Under the pieces are notes generated by a model. The model saw only the letters and a program-made list of their open reading frames with translations, was not told where the DNA came from and ran no database searches. A program made the translations under genes and the position numbers. From NCBI GenBank assembly GCA_963741615.1, contig CAVUIU010000028.1:236047-300046 (forward strand): a stretch of 64,000 nt of DNA. Direction: 5' to 3'. Shown here piece after piece: positions 25,666-33,363 of the stretch; position 1 is the first letter of the stretch, and each line of letters begins with the position of its first letter. The stretch is from UBA9676 sp963741615 (GTDB taxonomy: Bacteria; Actinomycetota; Actinomycetes; Streptosporangiales; Streptosporangiaceae).

Positions 25666-25868
25666 GCCGGGGAGACCTCCGCGTCGAGCCGTGGAAGCCC
25701 GTGGAACCTGAGTCGAGCCGTGCAGCCTGCGTAGACCCCGTGCAGCATGAGTCGAGCCGTCCAGCCTGCGTAGAGCCGTGGAGCCCGCGGGAGGATACGT
25801 TCCGGCCGTGGCCCGACAGCGGCCGGCCCGGGCGAGGCGTCTCCGCCTGCCCGGGCCGGCCGCCGGCG
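25666..25868. other. Intergenic repeats downstream of the HAD remnant
   Basis: This stretch has imperfect direct repeats built on TGAGTCGAGCCGT followed by CAGCCTGCGTAGA (around 25710 and 25748) plus related GAGCCGTGGA strings. No gene is seen. It is downstream of both the HAD remnant and the minus-strand cytochrome b gene. Confidence 0.5.
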
Positions 25869-27875
25869 TCAGCGCGTGCTGCCTGCGCCTGCCGTGCCGG
25901 GTTGGCCGGTCTCGCCGGGCGGACCGGTGCCGTCGGGATCATGGCCGTCGTGGCTGGGGCCGTCTTGACTAGGGCCGGCTGTGCTGCCCGGGCCGGCGGT
26001 GCTGCCCGGGCCGGCGGTCCCGTCGCCGGGGCCTGCGCCCGCGCCCGCCGTGGCCGGTTCCCAGTTGCGCCAGATGAGGCGGTGCACCGGGATCCAGCGC
26101 GGGATGTCGCGCAGGCCGGGGATGAAGGGCAGGGCCAGGAGGAGGATGGTCGCCAGCCCGGTCATGTAGACCGCGATCATGTCCACGTTGGCGGAGGCGG
26201 AGAAGCCGGGCACGTAGTACCACAGCGTGTAGAGCCACAGCCAGGGCTGGCCGGGGTAGCTGCCCGTCTCATTCATGACACCCCACTGGTCGCCCGACAG
26301 ATGCATGGCGGTGGCCTTGTTCTCGAAGTAGGCGCCATCGCCCATGAACAGCAGCGGCCTGGTGAAGTTGGTGCCGTAGAAGTCCCGCTGCGACAGCAGG
26401 TCGGCGTCGAGCGCGCCGCTGCGGGCCATCGTGAGCTCGTTGGCGAGCATGACGGGCACCGGCCCGTCGGCGGCGGCCGGGACGACTGGCGTCCCGTTGA
26501 CGAACTTCACGTGGGTGACGGCCTTGAGGTAGGCGTTGGCCCACGCCAGTCGCTGCGCCGGCGAGGCAGCGTTGTAGGTGGCCAGGGCCGCCGCGAGCTG
26601 CGGACTGGTGGGTGCCAGCTTGCCGAGCGGGCCCACGACGAAGTCCTGTGCCGTGTTGATCGGCTGGGTGACGCCGGTTATCTTCGCGGGCGCGAACAGC
26701 AGACTCTGGGTGCTGCCGGTGGCGTTGTTGTAGGGCGGCCCATAGGTGGCGGTGCCACTGGTGCCGTTGAGCTCGGTCGCCGCGGTGGCCAGGAAATCGG
26801 CCGGGGTGGACTTGGCCCAGCTCTGCACCGTGGCCGACGGCACGTCGGGGGAGGACAGCAGCCAGGACAGCAGCAGCGCCAGCACCAGCACCACCAGCGA
26901 GGCGATGGTGCCCTCCTTGATGATGTCGTAGCGCCTGGTCCGGCCGCGCCACGGGGCGGCGTCGGCGGCCTTCTGGGCCTTCCTGCGCTCCCGGGCCGAA
27001 CCGGGTCCCCCCAGGTGTGCCGGCATCGGGTGGGCGACGCCACGGACCCGGACCAGCAGGATGTGTGCTCCCACGATGGCGACCAGGACGATGGGCACCA
27101 GCACCACGTGCCAGAGCAGCATCTGGCCGAAATCCATCGCCCGCCAGAAGGCGCCGATCCCGACCGAGTTGAAGGCGTCCTTGCCGCTCGCGGAGATCCA
27201 CTGCGAGTCGAAGTTCTGCTGTGACAGGTAACCCGTGAAGCACTCGACGACGGAGGCCACGAAGGCGACCACCCCGGTGATCCAGGTCATCGCCCGGCGG
27301 CCGCGCCAGGCAGACATCCAGAACTTCCCCCACAGGTGGATGACCAGGAAGGCCATGAAGAGCTCGACGCTCCACAGGTGAAGGCTGTTGAAGAAATGGC
27401 CGACCGGGTTCGTGTGCCACCAGTTGACCCCGCCGACGGCGATGGCGAACCCGGAGACGATCGCAACGCCGAATGCGGCGAGGCTGGCCACGCCGAACGT
27501 GTAAACCCAGGAGGCGACGTAGGCGGGCTGGCGGTCGGGGAGCAGCTTGCCAGGCGGCAGCAGGGAAAGAGCACGGCGCCGCAGCCGTGCCGTCCACATG
27601 CCCTTGTCCTCGTCTTCACCCAGGTCGGCCCTGGTGGGCCCCGGAGAGCCCGCGAGCGTGCCGGGATCGGCTCCCGTAGGCAGGTCTTCCACGGGCGGGT
27701 AGGTTCGCGCCTTGGGGAACGGCAGGACCAGCGCCACGCCGAAAATAACCACCATAACGGCAATAAGCACGAGGTTCGCCACTGAAACGGTGAATATTGA
27801 CCAATGCAGATAGGTACCTGGCTGATCGAGGTTGATTACCCCCGAACTGGTATCCGCCAGGGCGGGAAGATTCAT
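25869..27875 (-). CDS. Orphan bc-type cytochrome b (QcrB/PetB-like)
   Basis: A 668-residue membrane protein. Residues about 25-52 form an extra N-terminal helix, then a charged loop leads to a cytochrome b core. Haem-ligand pairs are visible: HLWSVELFMAFLVIHLW (H-x13-H) and, later, WHVVLVPIVLVAIVGAH (H-x14-H, the spacing seen in cytochrome b6). The haem helices are followed by a basic loop, a helix, a long extracytoplasmic region of about 230 residues (ATYGPPYNNATG, LLFMGDGAYFENKATAMHL) and two last helices. The C-terminus is a Gly/Ala/Pro tail with GPGSTA repeats. No Rieske protein or cytochrome c gene is nearby. AGGAG precedes ATG 27875; DosR-type boxes are 88-123 bp upstream. Confidence 0.85.
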   Translation of the reverse strand: MNLPALADTSSGVINLDQPGTYLHWSIFTVSVANLVLIAVMVVIFGVALVLPFPKARTYPPVEDLPTGADPGTLAGSPGPTRADLGEDEDKGMWTARLRRRALSLLPPGKLLPDRQPAYVASWVYTFGVASLAAFGVAIVSGFAIAVGGVNWWHTNPVGHFFNSLHLWSVELFMAFLVIHLWGKFWMSAWRGRRAMTWITGVVAFVASVVECFTGYLSQQNFDSQWISASGKDAFNSVGIGAFWRAMDFGQMLLWHVVLVPIVLVAIVGAHILLVRVRGVAHPMPAHLGGPGSARERRKAQKAADAAPWRGRTRRYDIIKEGTIASLVVLVLALLLSWLLSSPDVPSATVQSWAKSTPADFLATAATELNGTSGTATYGPPYNNATGSTQSLLFAPAKITGVTQPINTAQDFVVGPLGKLAPTSPQLAAALATYNAASPAQRLAWANAYLKAVTHVKFVNGTPVVPAAADGPVPVMLANELTMARSGALDADLLSQRDFYGTNFTRPLLFMGDGAYFENKATAMHLSGDQWGVMNETGSYPGQPWLWLYTLWYYVPGFSASANVDMIAVYMTGLATILLLALPFIPGLRDIPRWIPVHRLIWRNWEPATAGAGAGPGDGTAGPGSTAGPGSTAGPSQDGPSHDGHDPDGTGPPGETGQPGTAGAGSTR

Positions 27876-27962
27876 GGTCTGCTCCTGTGACAGGCCGTTC
27901 GGCCGTGGTTGGGGGAATGGTATCGTCTGCAATACGATGCGCCTAGGTCCCGGCTGGGCCTA

Positions 27963-27998
27963 GGGATGTCAGTCACGCGCCTGTGGGACCTTGGTCCT
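27963..27998. promoter_or_regulatory. Paired DosR/DevR boxes upstream of cytochrome b gene
   Basis: GGGACCTTGGTCCT (27985-27998) matches nine of ten arm positions and GGGATGTCAGTCAC (27963-27976) matches eight. Starts are 22 bp apart. A further GTCCC half-site is at 27947-27951. They lie 88-123 bp upstream of the ATG at 27875. Confidence 0.6.
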
Positions 27999-28124
27999 GC
28001 CGCGGTGACGAAGCCGCGAGGGTGCGACCGGGCATCTCGGGCAAATGTGTCGTCCCGGTAACATTCTGGGCAAAGCACTGGGTCTCCAACCTCGTGGCCG
28101 GGAGCACCGGTCCGGGAGCACGTG

Positions 28125-28204
28125 CGTCCAGGTTCACGTCCGTCCAGGTTCACGTCCGTCCAGGTTCACGTCCGTCCAGGTTCACGTCCGTCCAGGTTCA
28201 CGTC
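28125..28204. repeat. 16-bp tandem repeat, five perfect copies
   Basis: CGTCCAGGTTCACGTC repeats exactly five times from 28125, followed by a partial copy (28205-28211). The array is bracketed by direct copies of GGAGCACCGGTCC at 28101-28113 and 28223-28235. It sits in the 650-bp gap between the cytochrome b start and the next gene; no coding frame is convincing here. Confidence 0.9.
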
Positions 28205-28457
28205 CGTCCAGCGCCCCGTACCGGAGCACCGGTCCAGGGGTTTCACCGGGCATGTTAATGGCACCCGTCGCGAGGCAACAGGGCCGGCCGTCCCGAAGTC
28301 TCCCGTCCTGGCGACGGTGGGTCTCGCGGCCGTGGTGGCCGTCATGTCCCTGTCTGACTCCGATCGGCTCCCCGGACCGGTTCCCCCTCCGGTCCCTCAC
28401 TGACGGGTGCCATAACTCCAGGCTGCTCGCGGGGAGAGTCATACGGCAGGGACGGCA

Positions 28458-28497
28458 GACCCGGGATGGCGGGACCAAAGTCCCGCCATCCCGGGTC
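28458..28497. terminator. 18-bp perfect hairpin with a DosR-box core
   Basis: Bases 28458-28475 and 28480-28497 are exact reverse complements separated by CAAA. The hairpin begins 27 bp after the stop of the minus-strand membrane protein gene, which suits a factor-independent terminator without a U-tract. Its centre is GGGACCAAAGTCCC (28471-28484), a perfect DosR-type core, so it could also bind the regulator. Confidence 0.6.
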
Positions 28498-28523
28498 GCT
28501 GGATCAGACCAGTTGCCGGGGGC

Positions 28524-29123
28524 TCAAACCGCAGGTGCGGGGGTGTGAGCGGTGGCCGTGCGCTTGCTGAAGATCTCGGCCTCGGCCGGGACGCGGCGCA
28601 GGTGCGCGATACCGAACACCGACATGATCAGCATCACCGCGGCTCCCAGGAAGCCGACGATGGCGCCGATCAGCATGATCTGCCCCATCTGCCAGAACCC
28701 GTAAGCGGTCAGGAGCATGCTGCGCAGTGTCGTACCGCGGAAGACGGTCTGCACCTGTGCTGCCAGCGCGAGGTTCTTCGGGGCGGCCAGCGATGCCGCT
28801 GACAGCTGTGCGTACGTCTTGCCGCCGCCAATCTCCACCAGGTGGACGGCGATGAAGTGGTTGGCCCAGGTCTCCGCCTGCGGACCGGTGGTCAGGAGCT
28901 GGCCGGCGTAGGCCTTCATGGCCGTGGCGTCGGCGGCGGGCAGAGCCTTGATTTCCGGGCTGCTCGCGGTCGGGAAAACGATCTTCTGGGCAGCGAGCTG
29001 GGAGTGCACCTGGTCGTTCACAACGTTGTGTCCCCAGAGCAGCAATCCGCCCGCCACCGCCAGGACCACGGCGAGGACGAGTCCGCCGATGACGGCCAGC
29101 AGGTCGAAGGTCTTGCGGCGCAT
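28524..29123 (-). CDS. Hypothetical membrane protein (two TM helices) of the dormancy island
   Basis: A 199-residue protein with a basic N-terminus, one helix at about residues 8-30 (LLAVIGGLVLAVVLAVAGGL), an extracytoplasmic domain of about 100 residues (VNDQVHSQLAAQKIVFP, ALPAADATAMKAYAGQLL, FIAVHLVEIGGGKTYAQLSA), and a second helix region near residues 135-170. The tail is cytoplasmic. AAGGAGG sits seven bases before ATG 29123. Two degenerate DosR-type sites lie 87-123 bp upstream. Similar proteins are known to me only as actinobacterial hypotheticals; function is unknown. Confidence 0.75.
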   Translation of the reverse strand: MRRKTFDLLAVIGGLVLAVVLAVAGGLLLWGHNVVNDQVHSQLAAQKIVFPTASSPEIKALPAADATAMKAYAGQLLTTGPQAETWANHFIAVHLVEIGGGKTYAQLSAASLAAPKNLALAAQVQTVFRGTTLRSMLLTAYGFWQMGQIMLIGAIVGFLGAAVMLIMSVFGIAHLRRVPAEAEIFSKRTATAHTPAPAV

Positions 29124-29209
29124 TTGAATGCCTCCTTGCATTGGAGCCGGGCCCGGTGGCCTGGCTGTACCGCTGAAAGAAGCTTCGCTCCAACCAGGAA
29201 TGGCGGGCA

Positions 29210-29246
29210 GGGCCTCCGGTCACCGTTGCGCAAGGACTTCAGTCAC
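29210..29246. promoter_or_regulatory. Pair of degenerate DosR/DevR boxes
   Basis: AGGACTTCAGTCAC (29233-29246) and GGGCCTCCGGTCAC (29210-29223) each match eight of ten arm positions of GGGAC-N4-GTCCC and start 23 bp apart. They lie 87-123 bp upstream of ATG 29123. Taken alone each is weak; the pairing and position support the call. Confidence 0.45.
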
Positions 29247-29446
29247 CGCCCGAATGGCCGCAAGGCCCGGTCCGGCGGTCACGGAGAATGGCCGGACGGT
29301 GACGCGGGGGGAATGATCCACGGTGGCTCGGGGAATGGCCGGCGGGCACCCGGCCTGCCAGCCCCCTGCGCGCCGAGCGTCAGCCGGCCGGGCCGGGCCG
29401 GCCGGCCGGGCCGGGCCGACCCGGCGCGCAGCCGATGAACCCCGGG

Positions 29447-30067
29447 TCAGCGAAGGCGCCGGGTCCACCGGGGCTCGATCGCCGACCAGGCATGTTCCCA
29501 GTCGGCCAGTCGCCGCCGTTCCAGGATGCGGTCCAGGAGCCCCGCGACGGTCAGCAGCAGCAGCGCCAGCACGATCGGCGCAAGGACGGCCATCATGAAG
29601 ACCCAGCCCTGGGCCTGGCTGCGCAGCAGGAGCGGTGGGGCGGGCTTGCCGGAGCGATCCAGCCATACCTGCACGGTGCTCCCGGCCCGGCTGCCGAATG
29701 GCGCCTGCACATAGCCGGTGCGCACGGAACCGCCGGGCCCCGTCCACCGTGCCATGACCCAGCCGAGGCTCACCCCCGTGGGGTAGGGGTAGGCAGAATC
29801 ACCGGGAAGGCTGCGGAGCAGGGTAGCCGGGACGCGATGCCGGTCGGCCCGCTGCGCCTGCACCGCGCTGGCCGCGACGGAGGCCGCCCAGTGCCCACAT
29901 CCCCATGCGATCAGCGGGGCGCCGATCAGGAACGCCAGGACGAGGCCGATCCGGATCCAGGCCGCGGCGCGGTCCGTACCCCGGCGCAGCGGGTTGGCGT
30001 CCAGTCCGAGCCGCCGGGCGAGCGCTGCCGTCCGGCGGGCCGCGATCCGCTTCGCGCGCACCCCCAT
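29447..30067 (-). CDS. Rv1733c-like membrane protein
   Basis: A 206-residue protein with the plan of M. tuberculosis Rv1733c, a DosR-regulon membrane protein of unknown function. A basic N-terminus with LDANPLRRGTDRAAAW leads into a first helix (about residues 38-60), then an extracytoplasmic domain (TGVSLGWVMARWTGPGGSV, GSTVQVWLDRSGKPAPPL), a second helix, and a cytoplasmic end WEHAWSAIEPRWTRRLR, which matches the family's E-P-x-W ending. Start could be GTG 30070, ATG 30067 or a GTG nearby; AGGAAGG is close to all three. A half-conserved DosR-type region is about 130 bp upstream. Confidence 0.8.
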   Translation of the reverse strand: MGVRAKRIAARRTAALARRLGLDANPLRRGTDRAAAWIRIGLVLAFLIGAPLIAWGCGHWAASVAASAVQAQRADRHRVPATLLRSLPGDSAYPYPTGVSLGWVMARWTGPGGSVRTGYVQAPFGSRAGSTVQVWLDRSGKPAPPLLLRSQAQGWVFMMAVLAPIVLALLLLTVAGLLDRILERRRLADWEHAWSAIEPRWTRRLR

Positions 30068-30118
30068 CACCTTCCTCGGGAGACCGCACCGCCTGCCCTC
30101 GTGTCCGATCGGATCACG

Positions 30119-30376
30119 TCATCTCGCCGGTGCCAGGTTCCGGCGTGGTACCTGTGTTCCATGCTCGGGTGACGTGTGTGGCGGTGCGCAGAGATGTTGG
30201 TCCCCCCCGGAGGGGACCTTCGGCCCGCGGGCGAGTCCGGCTGGCCCGGGGTGTGCGCACACTCGCACGGGCGCCCTGGCACCCGTCGCCGACGGTCCGG
30301 CAATCGCCGGGCCGACTACCAGCACTGCCGTCACGAGCAGGGCGGCACCCAGCGTGAACGGTCTGGGTCGCGGCAT
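30119..30376 (-). CDS. Possible small exported protein (85 aa)
   Basis: The frame opens with a convincing signal-peptide-like sequence (basic MPRPRP, then TLGAALLVTAVLVVGPAIA with AIA before a possible cleavage site). GGGGGG lies six bases before the ATG at 30376. The remainder is Pro/Gly-rich without recognised domain and could be spurious. It lies upstream of the Rv1733c-like gene in the same direction, in the 580-bp region before devS. Confidence 0.35.
   Translation of the reverse strand: MPRPRPFTLGAALLVTAVLVVGPAIAGPSATGARAPVRVCAHPGPAGLARGPKVPSGGDQHLCAPPHTSPEHGTQVPRRNLAPAR
30199..30218. promoter_or_regulatory. Inverted repeat GGTCCCC/GGGGACC upstream of Rv1733c-like gene
   Basis: GGTCCCC (30199-30205) and GGGGACC (30212-30218) contain the DosR half-sites but in everted order (GTCCC first), so this is not a canonical box. 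On the minus strand the right part reads GGGGACC followed by AACATC, a one-and-a-half-site resemblance. It is 132 bp upstream of the start at 30067. Confidence 0.3.
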
Positions 30377-30438
30377 CAGGAACCCCCCACGCGATGACGC
30401 TGGCAGCAGTCATGATGACTCGCCATTTACGGGGGGTT

Positions 30439-30453
30439 ATCACTAAGTGTGAT
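30439..30453. promoter_or_regulatory. AT-rich palindrome upstream of devS
   Basis: ATCACTAAGTGTGAT is an inverted repeat (ATCAC/GTGAT) inside an unusually AT-rich patch (about 30432-30475) roughly 200 bp before the devS start. It could be an operator or promoter region for devS or for the small minus-strand frame. Confidence 0.35.
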
Positions 30454-30652
30454 TATCTTGTACGAAGAGTCAATAGTGGCAGACGGCGGCTTGACGGATC
30501 TCCGGTCCGGACGGCGGGCCGCGATGTGATGGACTGATGCCTGCCCTGTGCCCGGGTCCTGGCGTGCCACGTCAAAACGTGTCACACATGGCCTGGGGGT
30601 CCGGGTGCAGGTTACCGTGAGTGATAGATCCCCTTGGTCCGTCCCCGCTGGA

Positions 30653-32383
30653 GTGGTGCCGGTGGAACCAGATTCCCGCCCTGTCCTGCCCCAGCTGCGG
30701 CTCGACGACCTGCTCGCCGAGCTGCAGTCCAGGCTGCAGGCGGTCTTGGCGACCCGTGACCGGGTTCACGCCCTGCTGGAAGCCGTTGTCGCGATCGCTG
30801 GCGACCTGGACCTCGAGGTCGTCCTCCGCAAGATCGTCGAGGCCGCGGTCCCGCTGGTCCAGGCCAGGTACGGTGCCCTCGGCGTGATCGGCGAGGACGG
30901 CCGGCTGACCGAATTCGTCCCGGTCGGCATGGACGAGGCGCAGATAGCGGGGATCCACCACTGGCCGGAAGGGCGCGGGCTGCTCGGGACGCTGATCCAC
31001 GACCCGCGGCCGCTCCGCCTGGCCGACCTGGCCGATCACCCGGAGTCCCACGGCTTCCCGGCGGGGCACCCGCCGATGCGGTCGTTCCTCGGGACGCCGA
31101 TCCGGATCAGGGACGAGGTCTACGGCAACCTTTACCTGGCCGAGAAGGAGGGCGGCGGACCGTTCGACGAGGAGGATGAGACGCTGCTGGTGGCGCTCGC
31201 GGCGGCGGCCGGGGTGGCGGTCAACAACGCCCGCCTGTATGAGGAAGCGCGCCGGCAGGAGCGGTGGCTGCGGGCCACCGCCGAGGTCACCAGGGAACTG
31301 CTGTCGGGTACCCAGTCGGCGCAGGTGCTGGCCCTGGTCACCCAGCAGGCCCTGGCGTTGTCGGCGGCCGACCTGGTGGCGCTGGCGGTGCCGGCCGGTG
31401 ACCGGCAGCGGCTCGTGAATACGCACGCGGCCGGGGAGGGCGCGGGGAAGGCGCTGGGACTGGTGCTTCCGGCCGCCGAGTCGCTGTCCGGGCAGGTCCT
31501 TGCCTCGGGTAACGCGGTGGTGGTGGAGGACTTCCGCAACGACCGCCGGGTGAACCCGCTCGCCCGCGAGCACATGCCGCTGGGATGGGCGATCCTGCTG
31601 CCCCTGGGGGCGCCGGGGAACGTGCGCGGTGTGCTCACCGTGGGCCGTGACCCCGGCTCGCTGCCGTTCCCGCAGCAGGCGATCGAGATGGTCACCACGT
31701 TCGCGGCCCAGGCCGGGATAGCGCTGGAACTGGCCCAGCACCGCCACGACTCCGAACGGCTCGCCGTGCTCCAGGACCGGGACCGGATCGCCCGGGACCT
31801 GCACGACCTGGTCATCCAGCGGCTCTACGCGACCGGGATGTCGCTGCAGGGCACGGCGCCGCTCATCACCAGGCCGGATGTGGCGGACAGGGTCGGCAGC
31901 GCCGTGGATGCCCTGGACGAGACGATCAAGGAGATCCGCTCGACCATCTTCTCGCTCCAGTCGCAAAGCGACGTGAAGCAGCACGGCCTGCGGGCAAAGA
32001 TCCTGGAGGTGGTGGAGGAGATGACTGTGCCGCTCGGGTTCGCCCCCTCGCTGCGGCTGGTCGGGCCGTTGGATGAGGAACTGCCGCGCGAGGTCGGCGA
32101 GCATCTGCTCAGCGCGCTGCGGGAGGCACTGTCGAACGCGGCGCGGCACGCGGGCGCCAGCCGGGTCAACGTGACAGTCGACGGTGATGGCGACGAGCTG
32201 GTGCTGCGGGTCAGGGACAACGGCAAGGGGCTGAGCGGCAGCACCCGGCGCAGCGGCCTCGCCAACCTGGCCGACCGGGCCAGTGAGCTGGGTGGGGTGC
32301 TGCGGGTTGGGCCCGCCGAGGGCGGAGGCACCGATCTGGAGTGGCGGGCACCCGTTCACCGGCCGGCCGAGCCGGTGCACTGA
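30653..32383 (+). CDS. devS: DevS/DosS-like GAF-GAF sensor histidine kinase
   Basis: Cytoplasmic sensor of about 576 residues. The first GAF domain closely follows M. tuberculosis DosS (QARYGALGVIGEDGRL, PEGRGLLGTLI, GHPPMRSFLGTPIRIRDEVY, GNLYLAEK); the histidine of GHPPM (codon 31067-31069) is at the position of the DosS haem ligand, so haem-based gas or redox sensing is likely. A second GAF spans roughly residues 200-360. The HisKA_3 box is DRIARDLHDLVIQRLYATG and the ATPase has LRVRDNGKGL and GLANLADRA. No membrane helix is seen. Start is uncertain among GTGs at 30653, 30656 and 30662 or earlier. The partner regulator gene is convergent. Confidence 0.88.
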   Translation: MVPVEPDSRPVLPQLRLDDLLAELQSRLQAVLATRDRVHALLEAVVAIAGDLDLEVVLRKIVEAAVPLVQARYGALGVIGEDGRLTEFVPVGMDEAQIAGIHHWPEGRGLLGTLIHDPRPLRLADLADHPESHGFPAGHPPMRSFLGTPIRIRDEVYGNLYLAEKEGGGPFDEEDETLLVALAAAAGVAVNNARLYEEARRQERWLRATAEVTRELLSGTQSAQVLALVTQQALALSAADLVALAVPAGDRQRLVNTHAAGEGAGKALGLVLPAAESLSGQVLASGNAVVVEDFRNDRRVNPLAREHMPLGWAILLPLGAPGNVRGVLTVGRDPGSLPFPQQAIEMVTTFAAQAGIALELAQHRHDSERLAVLQDRDRIARDLHDLVIQRLYATGMSLQGTAPLITRPDVADRVGSAVDALDETIKEIRSTIFSLQSQSDVKQHGLRAKILEVVEEMTVPLGFAPSLRLVGPLDEELPREVGEHLLSALREALSNAARHAGASRVNVTVDGDGDELVLRVRDNGKGLSGSTRRSGLANLADRASELGGVLRVGPAEGGGTDLEWRAPVHRPAEPVH

Positions 32384-32476
32384 GCCATGCCGGGTAGATC
32401 TCGCGCCTGCTGCGTGACGGCATAGATCCACCAGACACGGCCTCGATCGGGCAGGGTCAGCCCGGCGCCGGAAAGA

Positions 32477-33172
32477 TCAGCTGTGGCGCTGGGGGTGACT
32501 GGCGCCGCCGGGCTCGTCGAAGACCCTGGCGGCGTAGGCGGCGGCCTGAGCCCGGCGCTCCATGCCCAGCTTGGCGAAGAGCGCGGAGACGTAGTTCTTG
32601 ACCGTCTTCTCGGCGAGGAACAACCGTTCCCCGATCTGCCGGTTGGTCAGGCCCTCGCCGATCAGCTCCAGGATCCGCCGCTCCTGGTCGGTCAGCCCGG
32701 ACAGCGGGTCGGATCGCTGCGCCTGCTCGCGCATGCGCCGCATGACCCGGCTCGCCGCCTCCGGGTCGAGCAGGGATCGCCCGGAGGCGATGGTCCGCAC
32801 CGCGCCCACCAGGTCGGTGCCGCGGATCTGCTTGAGCACATAGCCAGCCGCCCCGGCCATGATCGCGTCGAAGAGTGCCTCGTCGTCGCCGAACGAGGTG
32901 AGCATCAGGCAGGCCACCTCGGGCATCTTGGACCTGATCTCCCGGCACACCGTCACCCCGTTGCCGTCCGGGAGGCGCACGTCGAGCACCGCCACATCGG
33001 GCTTGAGCGCGGGGATCCGGGCCAGGGCCGATTCCGCGGTCCCCGCCTCGCCGATCACGGTGATGTCGGGCTCGGCCTCCAGCAGGTCATGGACGCCCCG
33101 GCGGACGATCTCATGATCATCGAGCAGGAACACAGTGATCTGCCGCCCACCGTCACCGTCGGTCTTGTCCAT
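32477..33172 (-). CDS. devR: DevR/DosR-like NarL-family response regulator
   Basis: A 231-residue regulator. The receiver has acidic LLDDHEIV, phospho-acceptor D64 in VAVLDVRLPDGNG, and the T/K positions LMLTS and VLKQI. The LuxR-type domain reads LTDQERRILELIGEGLTNRQIGERL and then FLAEKTVKNYVSALFAKLGM, almost the DosR recognition-helix sequence, which explains the GGGAC-N4-GTCCC palindromes across the island. ATG 33172 follows GGAGCGG; longer GTG starts up to 33214 are possible. Paired DosR-type sites 69-103 bp upstream, shared with the universal stress gene, suggest autoregulation. Confidence 0.9.
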   Translation of the reverse strand: MDKTDGDGGRQITVFLLDDHEIVRRGVHDLLEAEPDITVIGEAGTAESALARIPALKPDVAVLDVRLPDGNGVTVCREIRSKMPEVACLMLTSFGDDEALFDAIMAGAAGYVLKQIRGTDLVGAVRTIASGRSLLDPEAASRVMRRMREQAQRSDPLSGLTDQERRILELIGEGLTNRQIGERLFLAEKTVKNYVSALFAKLGMERRAQAAAYAARVFDEPGGASHPQRHS

Positions 33173-33240
33173 CCGCTCCCGCTCCTTCGCGCCGACCCGA
33201 CCCAACTTTTCCACGATAGTCGCACCGGCGGGCTGGTCCA

Positions 33241-33275
33241 GGGACCATCGTCCCGGTACCTTCGGCGAAAGTCCC
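33241..33275. promoter_or_regulatory. Paired DosR/DevR boxes in devR-usp divergent promoter
   Basis: GGGACCATCGTCCC (33241-33254) has perfect arms; 33262-33275 keeps a perfect GTCCC half preceded by CGAAA. Starts are 21 bp apart. They are 69-103 bp from the devR ATG and 89-123 bp from the usp ATG. Confidence 0.7.
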
Positions 33276-33363
33276 GGTAGACCGTGCGGTCAGCCTCTGA
33301 TAAGGCTGTGCTAAATGATCTATCCTCAACATTGGCAGACTGCCAGGACTGGAGGAAGAAGAA

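Noticed and set aside
28125..28204. Possible CRISPR array
   Set aside because: Five 16-bp units are directly adjacent with no spacers and no cas genes nearby, so this is a simple tandem repeat.
28122..28403. Plus-strand frame across the tandem repeat ending with a hydrophobic stretch (VLATVGLAAVVAVMSL)
   Set aside because: Half of it is the repeat translated; there is no ribosome-binding site. The hydrophobic part weakly resembles small DUF6893-type proteins but is too little to call.
29385..29420. GGCCGGGCC-type palindromic run after the Rv1733c-like gene as a terminator
   Set aside because: It is a simple GGCC/GGGCC low-complexity stretch that can pair in many registers; nothing distinguishes it from background GC-rich sequence.
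32384..32476. Terminator expected between convergent devS and devR
   Set aside because: No stem longer than a few base pairs could be found by eye in these 93 bases.
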